Source: Caenispirillum salinarum_A (lineage in GTDB: Bacteria; Pseudomonadota; Alphaproteobacteria; Rhodospirillales; Rhodospirillaceae). Taken from it: a DNA stretch of 64,000 nucleotides. Below, piece after piece: positions 9,982 through 20,338 of this stretch. Below the pieces are notes generated by a model. It searched no databases, had not been told where the DNA came from, and was given only the letters and a program-made list of their open reading frames with translations. Position 1 is the stretch's first letter. Each line of letters opens with the position of its first letter. The position numbers and the translations under genes were made by a program. Location of the stretch: positions 3,534,001-3,598,000 of the forward strand of contig NZ_CP085224.1 of NCBI RefSeq assembly GCF_044803115.1. The letters are read 5' to 3'.

Positions 9982-11529
9982 ATGAGACTCAGGACGACCC
10001 TGCTTGCCGCGGCCGTTGCCGCCACCGCCGGCGTGACGCTCGGCACCACCGCCCCGCTCAAGGCGCAGGAATTGCGTGTCGGCTTCTCGGCCGATGCGCT
10101 GACGCTGGATCCGGCCAACCACCGCAATCGCGAGACCGAGACCATCATCCGCAACATGTATGACGGGGTGCTGACGCGCACGCCGGACATGCAGCTTGCT
10201 CCGCAGCTTGCCGAAAGCTGGAACCAGACCAGCCCGACAACCTACGAATTCACGATCCGGGACGGCGTGACGTTCCACGACGGCTCGCCACTGACGGCCA
10301 AGGACATAAAGTACACCTTCCACCGCCTCATCCAGGAAGGCGCCATGAACGGGCAGACCAGCCCGCGCAAGTCGCTGCTCGGCCCGCTGGAAAGCATCGA
10401 GGTCAAGGGCGACCGGACCGTCGTCTTCACTCTGGCCGAGCCGTGGCCCATCTTTCCCGCCATGCTGCCCTTCCAGGAAGTGGTGCCGGAGGGCTTCACC
10501 GGCGCCGGGGCCGAAGGCGGGGCGAACGTCACCTCCAGCGGCACCGGCCCCTTCAAGCTGGTGGAGTGGCGCAAGGGCGACGCCGTCATCATGGAGCGGT
10601 TCGAGGATTACTACGGCGGCTCACCGGACAACCCGCCCGTCGGCACGGCATGCGTGGAGCGCGCCATCTTCCAGATCATCCCGGAAAGCGCCTCGCGCGT
10701 CGCGTCGCTGCTGGCCGGGGACGTTCAGATCATCAATGAACTGCCGGCCCACGCCATGGGTCAGGTGGAAAACAACCCCGACACCGAGGTCGTCACCGTC
10801 AACGGCACCCGCACCTTCTTCGTGGCGCTGAACAACGCCCAGCCGCCGTTCGACGACCCGCGCGTGCGCAAGGCCGCCAACTACGCGCTTGACAAGCAGC
10901 TCATCATCGACCGCATCCTCAACGGCACGGCCACGCCGCTCAATGGCGTGCTCAGCCCCGACGCCTTCGGCTACAATCCCGACCTGAAGGAATACGGCCA
11001 CGACCTGGAGAAGGCCGAGGCGCTGCTGTCCGAAGCCGGCTACGAGGATGGGCTGGACGTGACCCTGGACGTCGAGGGGCCGTTCAAGGACACGGCCGAA
11101 GCCATTGCCTCGCTGCTGTCCAAGGCTGGCATCCGCGCCAGGGTGCAGGTGGCCGAAAGCGCCATCCTCAAGGACAAGTGGCGCAGCGAAAAGGCACCCG
11201 AGGACGGGCACATGTGGCTGACGTCGTGGGGCAACGGCTCGCTGGACCCGGTGGGCATCTTCAATCCGACGCTGACCACTGGCGGGCGCGGCAACTCGGC
11301 GCACTACTCCAACCCCGAGGTCGACACGCTGCTGGAGCAGGCCGGCACCGAGATGGACCAGGAAAAGCGCGCGGCGCTGTACCGCCAGGCGCAGGAGATC
11401 GTCAACGAGGACGCGCCGTGGATCTTCCTGTGGCTGCCGCAGGACATCTACGGCGTCTCCAAGCGGCTGACCAACTGGCAGCCCAGCGCCGACAGCCGCA
11501 TCAACCTTCACGACGCCTGCCTGAAGTAG
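9982..11529 (+). CDS. ABC transporter solute-binding protein, family 5 (peptide/oligopeptide type)
   Basis: A 515-aa periplasmic binding protein. Residues 1-28 form a signal peptide (MRLRTTLLAAAVAATAGVTL ... LKA, cleavage before QE) with no lipobox. The mature part has the SBP_bac_5 hallmarks: LRVGFSADALTLDPANH, TIIRNMYDGVLTRTPD, LAESWNQTSPTTYEFTIRDG, VTFHDGSPLTAKDI. It captures a substrate for the two permeases and two ATPases that follow. Family 5 proteins bind peptides but also nickel, glutathione, opines and sugars, so the ligand is open. A GGAGG ribosome site precedes the ATG, and a sigma-54 promoter lies 65 bp upstream. Confidence 0.92.
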   Translation: MRLRTTLLAAAVAATAGVTLGTTAPLKAQELRVGFSADALTLDPANHRNRETETIIRNMYDGVLTRTPDMQLAPQLAESWNQTSPTTYEFTIRDGVTFHDGSPLTAKDIKYTFHRLIQEGAMNGQTSPRKSLLGPLESIEVKGDRTVVFTLAEPWPIFPAMLPFQEVVPEGFTGAGAEGGANVTSSGTGPFKLVEWRKGDAVIMERFEDYYGGSPDNPPVGTACVERAIFQIIPESASRVASLLAGDVQIINELPAHAMGQVENNPDTEVVTVNGTRTFFVALNNAQPPFDDPRVRKAANYALDKQLIIDRILNGTATPLNGVLSPDAFGYNPDLKEYGHDLEKAEALLSEAGYEDGLDVTLDVEGPFKDTAEAIASLLSKAGIRARVQVAESAILKDKWRSEKAPEDGHMWLTSWGNGSLDPVGIFNPTLTTGGRGNSAHYSNPEVDTLLEQAGTEMDQEKRAALYRQAQEIVNEDAPWIFLWLPQDIYGVSKRLTNWQPSADSRINLHDACLK

Positions 11530-11592
11530 GCGTCGAACAGGACCGCGCACACTCCGCGACCACCCTCCAGCCCCCGAGGAGGAGACGGACCC

Positions 11593-12600
11593 GTGACCCT
11601 GGGCAAATTCGTTGAACGGCTCGCGCAGCTCGTTCCCGTCCTCCTGGGCGTCAGCCTCATCGTCTTCCTGATGATGTCGCTGACGCCGGGAGACCCGGTC
11701 GAGATCATGCTTGGCGACCAGCATGTGACGGCCGAGCAGGAACAGGCCCTGCGCCATGACCTGGGCCTGGACCGGCCGCCGCACGAACGCTTCGTGGTGT
11801 TCGTCGGCAATGCCCTGCAGGGCGACTTCGGCACCTCGTTCTATCATCGTCGGCCGGTCGGCGAGGTGATCGCCGAGCGCCTGCCCGCGACCATCGAGCT
11901 GACGCTGGTCGCCATGATCCTCGCCCTGGTGACGGCCATTCCCCTCGGGGTGCTGGCGGCGGTCAAGAAGAGCACCATCTTCGACAAGGCGTCGACCGTC
12001 GGCTCGCTGCTCGGCGTGTCGATGCCGCACTTCTGGTTCGGCATCCTGCTGCTGATGCTGTTTGCCGTGCATCTGCACTGGCTGCCGGTGGCCGGGCGCA
12101 TCGACTATGAATACCAGGTGGAGCCCATCACCCACCTGCTGCTGGTCGACAGCCTGCTGCGCGGCAACTTCGCGGCCTTCGGCAACGCGCTGTCGCACAT
12201 CATCCTGCCGGCACTGACGCTGGGGCTGGCCATGGGCGCCATCCTCATGCGCGTCACCCGCACCTCGATGCTGGAGGTCATGCGCGCCGACTATGTGCGC
12301 TTTGCCGAAGCCAAGGGGCTGGCGCGCCACCGCATCCTGTTCCGCCACGCACTGAAGAACGCGCTGATCCCGACCGTCACCGTGGCGGCGCTGGAAACGG
12401 GCACGCTGCTCGGCGGCAACATGATCGTCGAGACCATCTTCGGCTGGCCCGGCCTCGGGCGACTGGTGGTGGAGAGCATCTTCCAGCGCAACTATCCGCT
12501 GGTTCAGGCCGCCGTGCTGTTCTACGCGGTCACCTACGTGATGCTCAACTTCATCGCCGACATCCTCTACACCATCCTGAACCCGAGGGTGAAGCTATGA
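11593..12600 (+). CDS. ABC transporter permease, DppB/OppB type
   Basis: A 335-aa inner-membrane permease with six hydrophobic segments. The N terminus (QLVPVLLGVSLIVFLMMSLTPGDPVEIML) and the EAA-like cytoplasmic loop (YVRFAEAKGLARHRILFRHA) are those of DppB-family proteins. The start is GTG at 11593 behind GAGGAG. The stop overlaps the next permease start (ATGA), which fits obligate pairing of the two membrane subunits. Confidence 0.92.
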   Translation: MTLGKFVERLAQLVPVLLGVSLIVFLMMSLTPGDPVEIMLGDQHVTAEQEQALRHDLGLDRPPHERFVVFVGNALQGDFGTSFYHRRPVGEVIAERLPATIELTLVAMILALVTAIPLGVLAAVKKSTIFDKASTVGSLLGVSMPHFWFGILLLMLFAVHLHWLPVAGRIDYEYQVEPITHLLLVDSLLRGNFAAFGNALSHIILPALTLGLAMGAILMRVTRTSMLEVMRADYVRFAEAKGLARHRILFRHALKNALIPTVTVAALETGTLLGGNMIVETIFGWPGLGRLVVESIFQRNYPLVQAAVLFYAVTYVMLNFIADILYTILNPRVKL

Positions 12601-13526
12601 CGACGGCCGTTCCCGCGCCCTCTGCCGGCGCATCCTCCGGTGCCCCGTCGGGCCGCGCCGCCCGCACGCAATCGCCCTTCTGGCGCAACATGCGCAAGTT
12701 CGCCGACAACCGCCTTGCGCTGGCGAGCGGCGTCGTGGTGGTGCTGTTCGTCGTGATGGCGGTCGCCGCGCCCCTGATCGCGCCGCACGATCCCAACGCC
12801 ACCGACCTGTTCCGCCGCCTCCAGCCGCCGGCGTGGATGGCGGGCGGCGAGTGGGCCTATCCGCTGGGCTGCGACGCGCTCGGCCGCGACATTCTCTCGC
12901 GCATCATCTACGGCGCGCGCATCTCGATCTTCATCGGGACAGCCGTCATCCTGGTGGCGACCACCATCGGCATCCTGGCGGGTCTGGCGGCGGGCTACCT
13001 GCGCGGCTGGGTCGACACGGCCATCAGCCGCGTGGTCGACATCCTGCTCGCCTTCCCCTACCTGATCTTCGCCATCGGCCTCATGGCCATGATGGGTCCC
13101 GGCCTGAGCAACATCGTGATCGCGCTGGCCTACAAGGAATGGGTCATCCCCTGCCGCGTGGTGCGCGGCGAGACGCTGGCCGCCCGCGAGATGGAATACG
13201 TCGAGGCCGCCCGCGCCCTGGGTGCCGGCCGCGCCCGGATCATGTGGCGGGAGATCCTGCCCAACATCCTGTCGCCCGTGGTCGTGGTCTCCACCATCCG
13301 CATGGCGAACGTCATCATCCTGGAAGCGAGCCTGAGCTTCCTGGGCCTGGGCGTGCAGCCGCCGACAGCCTCCTGGGGCTCCATGGTCGCCGACGGCCGC
13401 GCCTTCATGCTGGAGGCATGGTGGGTCAGCACCTTCCCCGGCCTCGCCATCCTGCTGCTGGTGCTGTCGCTGAACGTCGCCAGCCAGGGCCTGCGCGACG
13501 CCTTCGACCCCAAGTTCCACGACTGA
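12597..13526 (+). CDS. ABC transporter permease, DppC/OppC type
   Basis: A 309-aa second permease. It has a cytoplasmic N-terminal tail rich in Ala/Pro, the OppC N-terminal segment FWRNMRKFADNRLALASGVV, and the family motif LGCDALGRDILSRIIYGARI; the EAA loop is MEYVEAARALGAGRARIMW. It pairs with the upstream DppB-like subunit to form the translocation channel. The start codon overlaps the previous stop by 4 bp. Confidence 0.92.
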   Translation: MTTAVPAPSAGASSGAPSGRAARTQSPFWRNMRKFADNRLALASGVVVVLFVVMAVAAPLIAPHDPNATDLFRRLQPPAWMAGGEWAYPLGCDALGRDILSRIIYGARISIFIGTAVILVATTIGILAGLAAGYLRGWVDTAISRVVDILLAFPYLIFAIGLMAMMGPGLSNIVIALAYKEWVIPCRVVRGETLAAREMEYVEAARALGAGRARIMWREILPNILSPVVVVSTIRMANVIILEASLSFLGLGVQPPTASWGSMVADGRAFMLEAWWVSTFPGLAILLLVLSLNVASQGLRDAFDPKFHD

Positions 13527-13541
13527 CGGGAGGCCACGGCC

Positions 13542-14578
13542 ATGACGACCACCACCCTCCCCCGCCCCCACACCGCCGCCGGCGACCGGCCGGAGCCCGT
13601 GCTGTCGGTGCGCGACCTGCGCACCGCCTTCAAGACCGGCCACGGTATCGTGCGCGCCGTCAGCGGCGTGTCGCTGGATGTCTACCCCGGCGAATGCCTG
13701 GGCGTCGTCGGCGAATCCGGCTCCGGCAAGTCCGTCACCTTCGCCTCGGTCATGGGGCTGGTGAAGAAGCCGGGCTGGGTCGAGGACGGCGAGATCCTCT
13801 ACCGCGGCCGCGACCTGACCCGGCTTAGCGACCGCGAGCTGCGCGCCCTGCGCGGCAAGGAAATCGCCATGACCATGCAGGACGCCCTGACCGCCCTGAA
13901 CCCGGCGCTGACCGTGGGCGAGCAGATCCTGGAGGTCCTGACCGCCCACGCCGACGACCTGCCGCGCGGCCGCGCCGGCCGGGCCGAGGCCAGGCGCCGG
14001 GCGGTGGAGATGCTGGAGCTTGTCGGCATCCCCTCGCCCGCCGACCGCCTGAACGAGTATCCGCACCAGTTCTCCGGCGGCATGAGGCAGCGCATCATGA
14101 TCGCCATCGCGCTGGCCTGCCGGCCGCGCCTGCTGATCGCCGACGAGCCGACCACGGCGCTGGACGTCACCATCCAGGCCCAGGTGCTGGAACTGATCGC
14201 CGACATTCGCGCGCGCCTGGGGATGAGCGTGGTGCTCATCACCCACGACCTGGGCGTGGTGGCCGAGCACTGCGACCGCGTGGTGGTGATGTACGCCGGG
14301 CAGGTGGTGGAAACCGGCCCGACGCGCGATGTGATCTCCGACCCGAAGCACCCCTACACGCAGGGCCTGCTGGATTCCATCCCGCGCCTGTCGGACCTGT
14401 CCCACCCCATCCGCCCCATCCAGGGGCAGGTGCCCGAACTGATCGACCTGCCGCCGGAGTGCCGCTTCATCGGCCGCTGCCCCAAGCGGACACCGGACTG
14501 CCGCACCGGCATCGACATGCGGCCCGCCGGCCCCGGCCGCGCCGCCCGCTGCATCCTCGTGGGCGAGGAGACGGAGGC

Positions 14579-14582
<4 letters not shown>
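13542..14582 (+). CDS. ABC transporter ATPase, DppD/OppD type
   Basis: A 346-aa ATP-binding subunit. Walker A is GESGSGKSV, the signature is FSGGMRQR, Walker B is LLIADEPTTALDV, and the C-terminal extension has the oligopeptide-transporter domain ending in CRFIGRCPKRTPDC, where DppD-type ATPases carry a cysteine cluster. It energises the upstream permeases with the next ATPase. Its stop overlaps the next start. Confidence 0.93.
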
Positions 14583-15645
<1,063 letters not shown>

Positions 15646-15649
<4 letters not shown>

Positions 15650-16740
15650 CACCCGCGCCGGTATCCCTCCGTGGCACGGGGCGCGAGCGCGGCCTCGCCC
15701 AGGCCGCGACTGCCTCCGCCGACGACGCTGCACGGGTACGCCGGGCGGTGGAGGAGCGCGTCGCCGCCGGACGCGACCTTCTCCAGCGGCAGGAATACAG
15801 CACCCTGTTGAAGAAGTGCGTGGAGGCCGCCGACAATCATGCTCCGGCCTCGCGGGGGGAGGTCCGGGGGCTGGCGGACGGGTTCGGGCTGGCGGAGGAC
15901 GACCTGCTCGCGTTCCTGCACATGCCGGTGCTTCTGGACACGGCCAAGGCGGGCGCGGATGCGTCGGTCGAGGACGGCTGTTCCACCTGGGCCGCCGTCG
16001 ACGGCACCGGGCGGGCGTGGGTCGCCAAGAACCGCGATTACGGCGGCGACCACGCCGCGCTCCAGCGGCTGTTCCGCCACGACGGTCCCGACCTGCCCGT
16101 CGGCCCCATGCTCTGCCTCGGCAGCCTGGGCGCGCCGGGCGCCTTTTCCAGCGGCATCAACGCCCGCGGCCTCGCCCTGGTGGACAGCCAGGTGCCCACC
16201 GCCGACCACGGTCCCGGCCTCTGCCGGTACTTCCTGATGTCGGAGATCCTTGGACGCTGCGCCACCGTGGCCGAGGCCGTGGCGCTGATCCACGCCATCC
16301 CCCACGCCGGCGGCGGCTGCCTGACGGTCGCCGATGCCTCCGGCGCCATGGCGGCGGTGGAACTGGGCCATGCGGCAGTGCGGATCGAGACGGCGCGGGA
16401 GCGCTGGCTCGCGCGCACCAACCACCACCTTTCCGATGCCCTGTCGGGCCGCCTCATCGAGCGGCCCGGCGAGCCCATGGGCCGCAGCACCCGCCAGCGC
16501 CTGGAGACCATCCGGTCCGCCCTCGCGCAAGGGGCGCCCGAGGATCTTCCCGCTTTCGCCCGCGCGCTGATGGCAAGTCACGACGACGCCGCGCCCCCCG
16601 GCGGACAGGGCCTGTGCCGGCACGGTCAGGACGGCGACAGCCGCACCATTTCAACGGTGCTGTTTGAACCTTCGGCCCGGCGGCTGTACGTTTCCATGGG
16701 TCCGCCCTGCTCGACCCCGTGGGAACGCCATGCCGTCTGA
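15646..16740 (+). CDS. C45-family acyltransferase-like Ntn hydrolase
   Basis: A 364-aa member of the acyl-CoA:6-aminopenicillanate acyltransferase (peptidase C45) family. These are synthesised as precursors that cleave themselves before a cysteine, which becomes the N-terminal nucleophile; here the motif is VEDGCSTWAA with Cys112. The downstream parts GAFSSGINARGLALVDSQ, WLARTNHH and the late RTISTVLFEPSARRLYVSMG fit the family fold. No signal peptide is visible, so it should act in the cytoplasm on an imported compound, hydrolysing or transferring an acyl group on an amide. It is translationally coupled to the transporter, so it probably processes the transported substrate; that substrate is unknown. 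Confidence 0.82.
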
Positions 16741-16793
16741 CCCGGCGCCGGCACGCCACCGGACCGGCCGCGCAGGGCGGTGGCGGCACTGAC

Positions 16794-17924
16794 ATGACGG
16801 ACCTGGGCATGGCGGCATACGGCGACCTGATCGGCGATCATCCTTCCATCCGCGCCGTGCGCGCGCTGATCGCCAAGGTGGCGCGCAGCCCCGCCAGCAC
16901 GGTGCTGATTTACGGCGAGACCGGCACCGGCAAAGGCCTGGTGGCCCGCATGGTCCACCAGCAGTCCAGCCGCGCGCAGGAACGCTTCGTCGATGTCAAC
17001 TGCGCCGCCATCCCCCCGAGCCTCATGGAAAGCGAGTTGTTCGGCCACGAACGCGGCGCCTTCACCGGCGCGGCTCAGAAAAAGACCGGCCTGGTGGAGG
17101 CCGCCCATCATGGGACGCTGTTCCTGGATGAAATCCGCGAGATGGAACTGACGCAGCAGACCAAGCTGCTCAGCCTGCTGGACACGCAGCAGTTCCGCCG
17201 CGTCGGCGCGACGCGGCCCATCGACGTCGACGTCCGCTTCATCGCCGCCACCAACCGCATCCTTCTGTCGGAGGTGCGCGAGGGCCGCTTCCGGGAAGAC
17301 CTCTACTACCGCCTGCAGGTGGTCAGCATCAACATCCCGCCCCTGCGGGCGCGCGGCGAGGACGTCCTGATCCTGGCGGAGCATTTCATCCGCAAGTTCA
17401 ATGCCCGCTACGATCGCCGCATCTCGGGCCTGACGCCGGCGGCGGCCGATGTCTTCCGCCAGTACCGCTGGCCGGGCAACGTGCGCGAGCTGGAAAACCT
17501 GCTGGAGCGCATCTTCATCCTGGAAGAGGACGACGAGATCGACGTCGCCCACCTTCCGTCGCGCATCCGCCGCGACGTCGGCGACCTGCCCGCACAGGCG
17601 GTGGACGGCCTCGCCTGGGATGTGGACTCCGTTCTGGAAGCCCCCATGCCTGACCTGCCCGAACCGGCCGGAGACACCGGCGCGGCGGCGGATGCGGCGG
17701 TGATGGCACCAGCTCGGATGCCGCAGGCGGCGAGCGGTGGAGCCGGCGTGCCCGCCACCTGCGCGGTGTGGAGCGACTTCCACACGGCCACGAATCATTT
17801 TCAGGAAACCCTCATCCGCGACGCCCTGGCGCGCGCCAAGGGCAACCAGACGGAGGCCGCCGGACTGCTCGGCCTGTCGCGCCACGCCCTGCGCCACCAC
17901 ATGCTGAAGCTGGACATTCGCTGA
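16794..17924 (+). CDS. Sigma-54 enhancer-binding activator without a sensor domain
   Basis: A 376-aa bacterial enhancer-binding protein. The AAA+ domain starts almost at the N terminus (about residue 10): Walker A GETGTGKG (41-48), the sigma-54-contacting loop GAFTGA (88-93), Walker B LFLDE (109-113) and a YRWPGNVRELENLLER motif near 225. A linker of about 80 Ala/Pro-rich residues follows, then a Fis-type helix-turn-helix at the end (AKGNQTEAAGLLGLSRHALR). There is no receiver, GAF or PAS domain, as in PspF, so control must come from a partner protein, its own expression or the linker. Start at the ATG at 16794; an upstream in-frame start at 16719 would overlap the C45 gene. Likely targets are the sigma-54 promoters at 9901 and 18046. 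Confidence 0.9.
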   Translation: MTDLGMAAYGDLIGDHPSIRAVRALIAKVARSPASTVLIYGETGTGKGLVARMVHQQSSRAQERFVDVNCAAIPPSLMESELFGHERGAFTGAAQKKTGLVEAAHHGTLFLDEIREMELTQQTKLLSLLDTQQFRRVGATRPIDVDVRFIAATNRILLSEVREGRFREDLYYRLQVVSINIPPLRARGEDVLILAEHFIRKFNARYDRRISGLTPAAADVFRQYRWPGNVRELENLLERIFILEEDDEIDVAHLPSRIRRDVGDLPAQAVDGLAWDVDSVLEAPMPDLPEPAGDTGAAADAAVMAPARMPQAASGGAGVPATCAVWSDFHTATNHFQETLIRDALARAKGNQTEAAGLLGLSRHALRHHMLKLDIR

Positions 17925-17943
17925 GCGCGGGGAAAACCCGCGC
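17925..17943 (+). terminator. Hairpin directly after the activator gene
   Basis: GCGCGGG and CCCGCGC (7 bp) flank GAAAA immediately after the stop codon. There is no T-run, so it may be a weak terminator or a 3' stabilising hairpin closing the transporter-activator unit. Confidence 0.4.
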
Positions 17944-18045
17944 CAGCGCGTGCAGAGCCCGCGCGGCGGCGGCTGCTGTTCCTCATGCCCGACAAGCATG
18001 GGCGCAACACCTTGATTCGCCGATGAAATCGCGTCAGTCCCGACT

Positions 18046-18061
18046 TGGCACGGGTTGTGCT
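18046..18061 (+). promoter_or_regulatory. Sigma-54 (-24/-12) promoter of the AtuA-like gene
   Basis: TGGCACGGGTTGTGCT matches TGGCACG-N4-TTGCW with correct spacing (one mismatch, G for T at the first base of the -12 element). It ends 70 bp before the ATG at 18132 and is the second such site in this cluster. Confidence 0.72.
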
Positions 18062-18131
18062 GATCCTCGCCACGACCCGCCACGGCCACGCGAGATCCGG
18101 CCGGGCGAAGGAGGCAGCCAAGGTGAGGACC

Positions 18132-19505
18132 ATGAAGTCGCTGAAGATCATCTGTCCCAACGGCCATCTCGGTTTCGCGCCGCTGAAGGTCGAGAGCTTC
18201 CGTCTGGGTGTGGAAGCGAAGCCCGACTGCATCGCCGCCGACTCCGGCTCCGACGACGTGGGGCCGGTGCCGCTCGGCTCCGACGGCTGCGCCAGCCCGC
18301 GGGCGTGGCAGGAACACGACCTGGAGCACATGCTGCTGGCCGCGCGCGAGCTGAACGTGCCCATGATCATCGGCTCGGCCGGCGACACCGGCACCAACAG
18401 CCGCGTCGACATGTACGTGGACATCATCCGCCAGCTTGCCGCAAAGCACGGCCTTGCCCCGTTCAAGCTGGGCTGGTTCCATTCGGAGGTGGACAAGGAG
18501 GTGGTGCGCGACCGCATCCGCGCCGGGTCGTCCATCGACGGGCTGGACGAACGCCCGGCCCTGACGGAAGAGGAACTGGACACCACCGACCGCATCGTCG
18601 CCATGGCCGGCGTACACCCCTACGTCGAACTTCTGAAGGCGGGCTGCGACGTCATCATCGGCGGCCGCTCCTCCGACAGCGCGGTCTTCGCCGCCCCCGC
18701 CCTGTTCCACGGCTTCCCGGCGGACCAGGCGTACTACCTGGGCAAGGTGCTGGAGTGCGCGTCCTTCTGCGCCGAGCCCTACGGCGGCAAGGAAACCGTC
18801 ATGGGCGAAATCACCCACGACGACGTGAAGGTGACGGCCATGCACCCGGCCCAGCGCTGCACGCCCGCCTCCGTCGCCGGCCACGCCATGTACGAGCGTT
18901 CCAACCCCTACGACGAGTTCGTGGCCGGCGGGCGGCTCGACATGCGCGATTGCGTCTACGAGCAGATTTCCGAAAAGACCACCCGCATCACCGGCGCCCG
19001 GTTCGTTCCCGCCGACAACGTGCGCGTAAAGCTGGAAGGGGCAGGCAAGGTCGGCGAGCGCTTCGTCGGCATCGCCGGGGTGCGCGACCCCTACACCATC
19101 GCCCACATCGACGAGGTCATCGCCTGGGCCCGCAAGGCGGTCGAAGACCGCTTCGGCCCCGAGGGATGGGAACTGCACTACAACGTCTTCGGCCGCGACG
19201 GGATCATGGGGCCGCTGGAGCCCCTGCGCGACACGCCGGGCCATGAGCTTTGCGTCGTCGTCCAGGGCATCGCGCCGACAAAGGACATGGCGGAAGAGGT
19301 CACCATGACCGGCACGCGGCAGATGTTCTATGCCCGCCTGCCCGACGTGAAGGGTACCGCGGGCTCCGTCTCCTTCGTGCTGGACGAGGTGCTGCCGGCG
19401 TCGGCCGGCTACCGCTGGACGCTCAACCACACCATGGCCGTGGACGACCCGATGGAACTGTTCCGGACGGCCGTCGAGACCGTCGGCGCACCGGCGCACG
19501 CTTGA
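18132..19505 (+). CDS. AtuA-like (DUF1446) family protein
   Basis: A 457-aa cytoplasmic protein of the acyclic terpene utilisation AtuA/DUF1446 family, recognised from the conserved start (ADSGSDDVGPVPLGSDGCAS), AGDTGTNSRVDMY, CDVIIGGRSSDSAVFAAPAL, and HPAQRCTPASVAGHAMYE. AtuA was first linked to citronellol/geraniol catabolism in Pseudomonas, but most relatives have no known reaction, and none of the carboxylase genes of the atu pathway is present here. The ATG at 18132 has an AAGGTGAGG ribosome site; a longer frame from 18045 would start inside the sigma-54 promoter. It is followed after 32 bp by a DUF4387 protein, its usual partner. Confidence 0.83.
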   Translation: MKSLKIICPNGHLGFAPLKVESFRLGVEAKPDCIAADSGSDDVGPVPLGSDGCASPRAWQEHDLEHMLLAARELNVPMIIGSAGDTGTNSRVDMYVDIIRQLAAKHGLAPFKLGWFHSEVDKEVVRDRIRAGSSIDGLDERPALTEEELDTTDRIVAMAGVHPYVELLKAGCDVIIGGRSSDSAVFAAPALFHGFPADQAYYLGKVLECASFCAEPYGGKETVMGEITHDDVKVTAMHPAQRCTPASVAGHAMYERSNPYDEFVAGGRLDMRDCVYEQISEKTTRITGARFVPADNVRVKLEGAGKVGERFVGIAGVRDPYTIAHIDEVIAWARKAVEDRFGPEGWELHYNVFGRDGIMGPLEPLRDTPGHELCVVVQGIAPTKDMAEEVTMTGTRQMFYARLPDVKGTAGSVSFVLDEVLPASAGYRWTLNHTMAVDDPMELFRTAVETVGAPAHA

Positions 19506-19537
19506 TTCGCTTTGCCTTGAAGAAGGACATCCAGACC

Positions 19538-19870
19538 ATGACGGCCAGCACCGTTCCCCTGTCCCAGCTTGCCAAGACCATCCGGTCCAAGAACGCGGGC
19601 GTGGACAAGATTACCTTCGACATCATCTTCCGCGAGCGCGAGACCTTTGATGCCGTCCGCCGCTCAGGCGCCCTGACACGCGAAACCGTGGCGGCGCTCT
19701 ACGGGATTCCGGACAGCAGGATCAGCGACTTCGTCGCGTTTCCACCAGCCAACGCGGTGAAGTTCACGATCTATCGCGATCGCCCGAGCGGCAGTCCCGG
19801 CGACCCGGACATCTTCGGCGCGCAACAGTATGCGCCCCTGCTTTCCCTGCCGGTCGCCGTGCCGGAGTGA
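19538..19870 (+). CDS. DUF4387 family protein
   Basis: A 110-aa protein matching the DUF4387 family: LSQLAKTIRSKNAGVDKITF, DIIFRERETFDAVR, and the C-terminal RPSGSPGDPDIFGAQQYAPL. In many genomes it follows an AtuA-like gene, or is fused to its C terminus, so the two probably form one enzyme. Catalytic residues cannot be named. The start is the ATG at 19538. It ends the second sigma-54 unit; a strong terminator stands about 90 bp downstream. Confidence 0.8.
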   Translation: MTASTVPLSQLAKTIRSKNAGVDKITFDIIFRERETFDAVRRSGALTRETVAALYGIPDSRISDFVAFPPANAVKFTIYRDRPSGSPGDPDIFGAQQYAPLLSLPVAVPE

Positions 19871-19957
19871 GCAGACCAGGCATGGGAGGCAATTGCACAA
19901 GGCCGCCTTTCTGCGAAACGGCAAGGCCGCCCGTTCCCTGATGACCGGCAGACACCA

Positions 19958-19990
19958 CGAAGCCCGCCTGATCCTCGGAGGCGGGCTTCG
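19958..19990 (+). terminator. Terminator after the AtuA-like/DUF4387 unit
   Basis: A perfect 12-bp stem (CGAAGCCCGCCT and its complement) with a 9-nt loop, followed by AATATACT. It closes the sigma-54 locus. Confidence 0.65.
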
Positions 19991-20149
19991 AATATACTGA
20001 GAGCGGTGGGGCGTTGCCCACGTCTACGGCCTGCCACCCCTCCATTTGCGGGCCGAAATTCCGTTAGCAAAAGTTTCGAACGATCGTGATGGCCGGCACC
20101 CTGCAGCGGTGCCATATTACCGCGTTCGGCGTATGCGAGCGGCGGTTTT

Positions 20150-20270
20150 GTCGCGATTCCAATGAATTAAACTAAGGAAAATACCACAATTTCATTCCGT
20201 TAACTCAGAATACACCATGAATAAATTGCGCTAGTGAAGCAATATTATAATCACTCACCTAATCCCTGGT
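20150..20270 (+). promoter_or_regulatory. AT-rich intergenic stretch before the protease gene
   Basis: Within a 468-bp gene-free interval (19871-20338), about 120 bp are strikingly AT-rich (for example AATTAAACTAAGGAAAATA and AATATTATAATCA) against GC-rich surroundings. It probably contains the protease promoter and may be a binding region for a nucleoid silencer on acquired DNA. No single promoter match is strong enough to assign. Confidence 0.4.
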
Positions 20271-20338
20271 GGGGTCGGTTATTTATGCCGACTATGATCT
20301 CGCGCCCATGAATCGCGCGAGGAGGAGGATCGCAAGCC

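Noticed and set aside
16626..19499. Minus-strand open frame of 957 codons
   Set aside because: Antisense to the sigma-54 activator and AtuA-like genes; rich in His, Gly and Arg with no domain.
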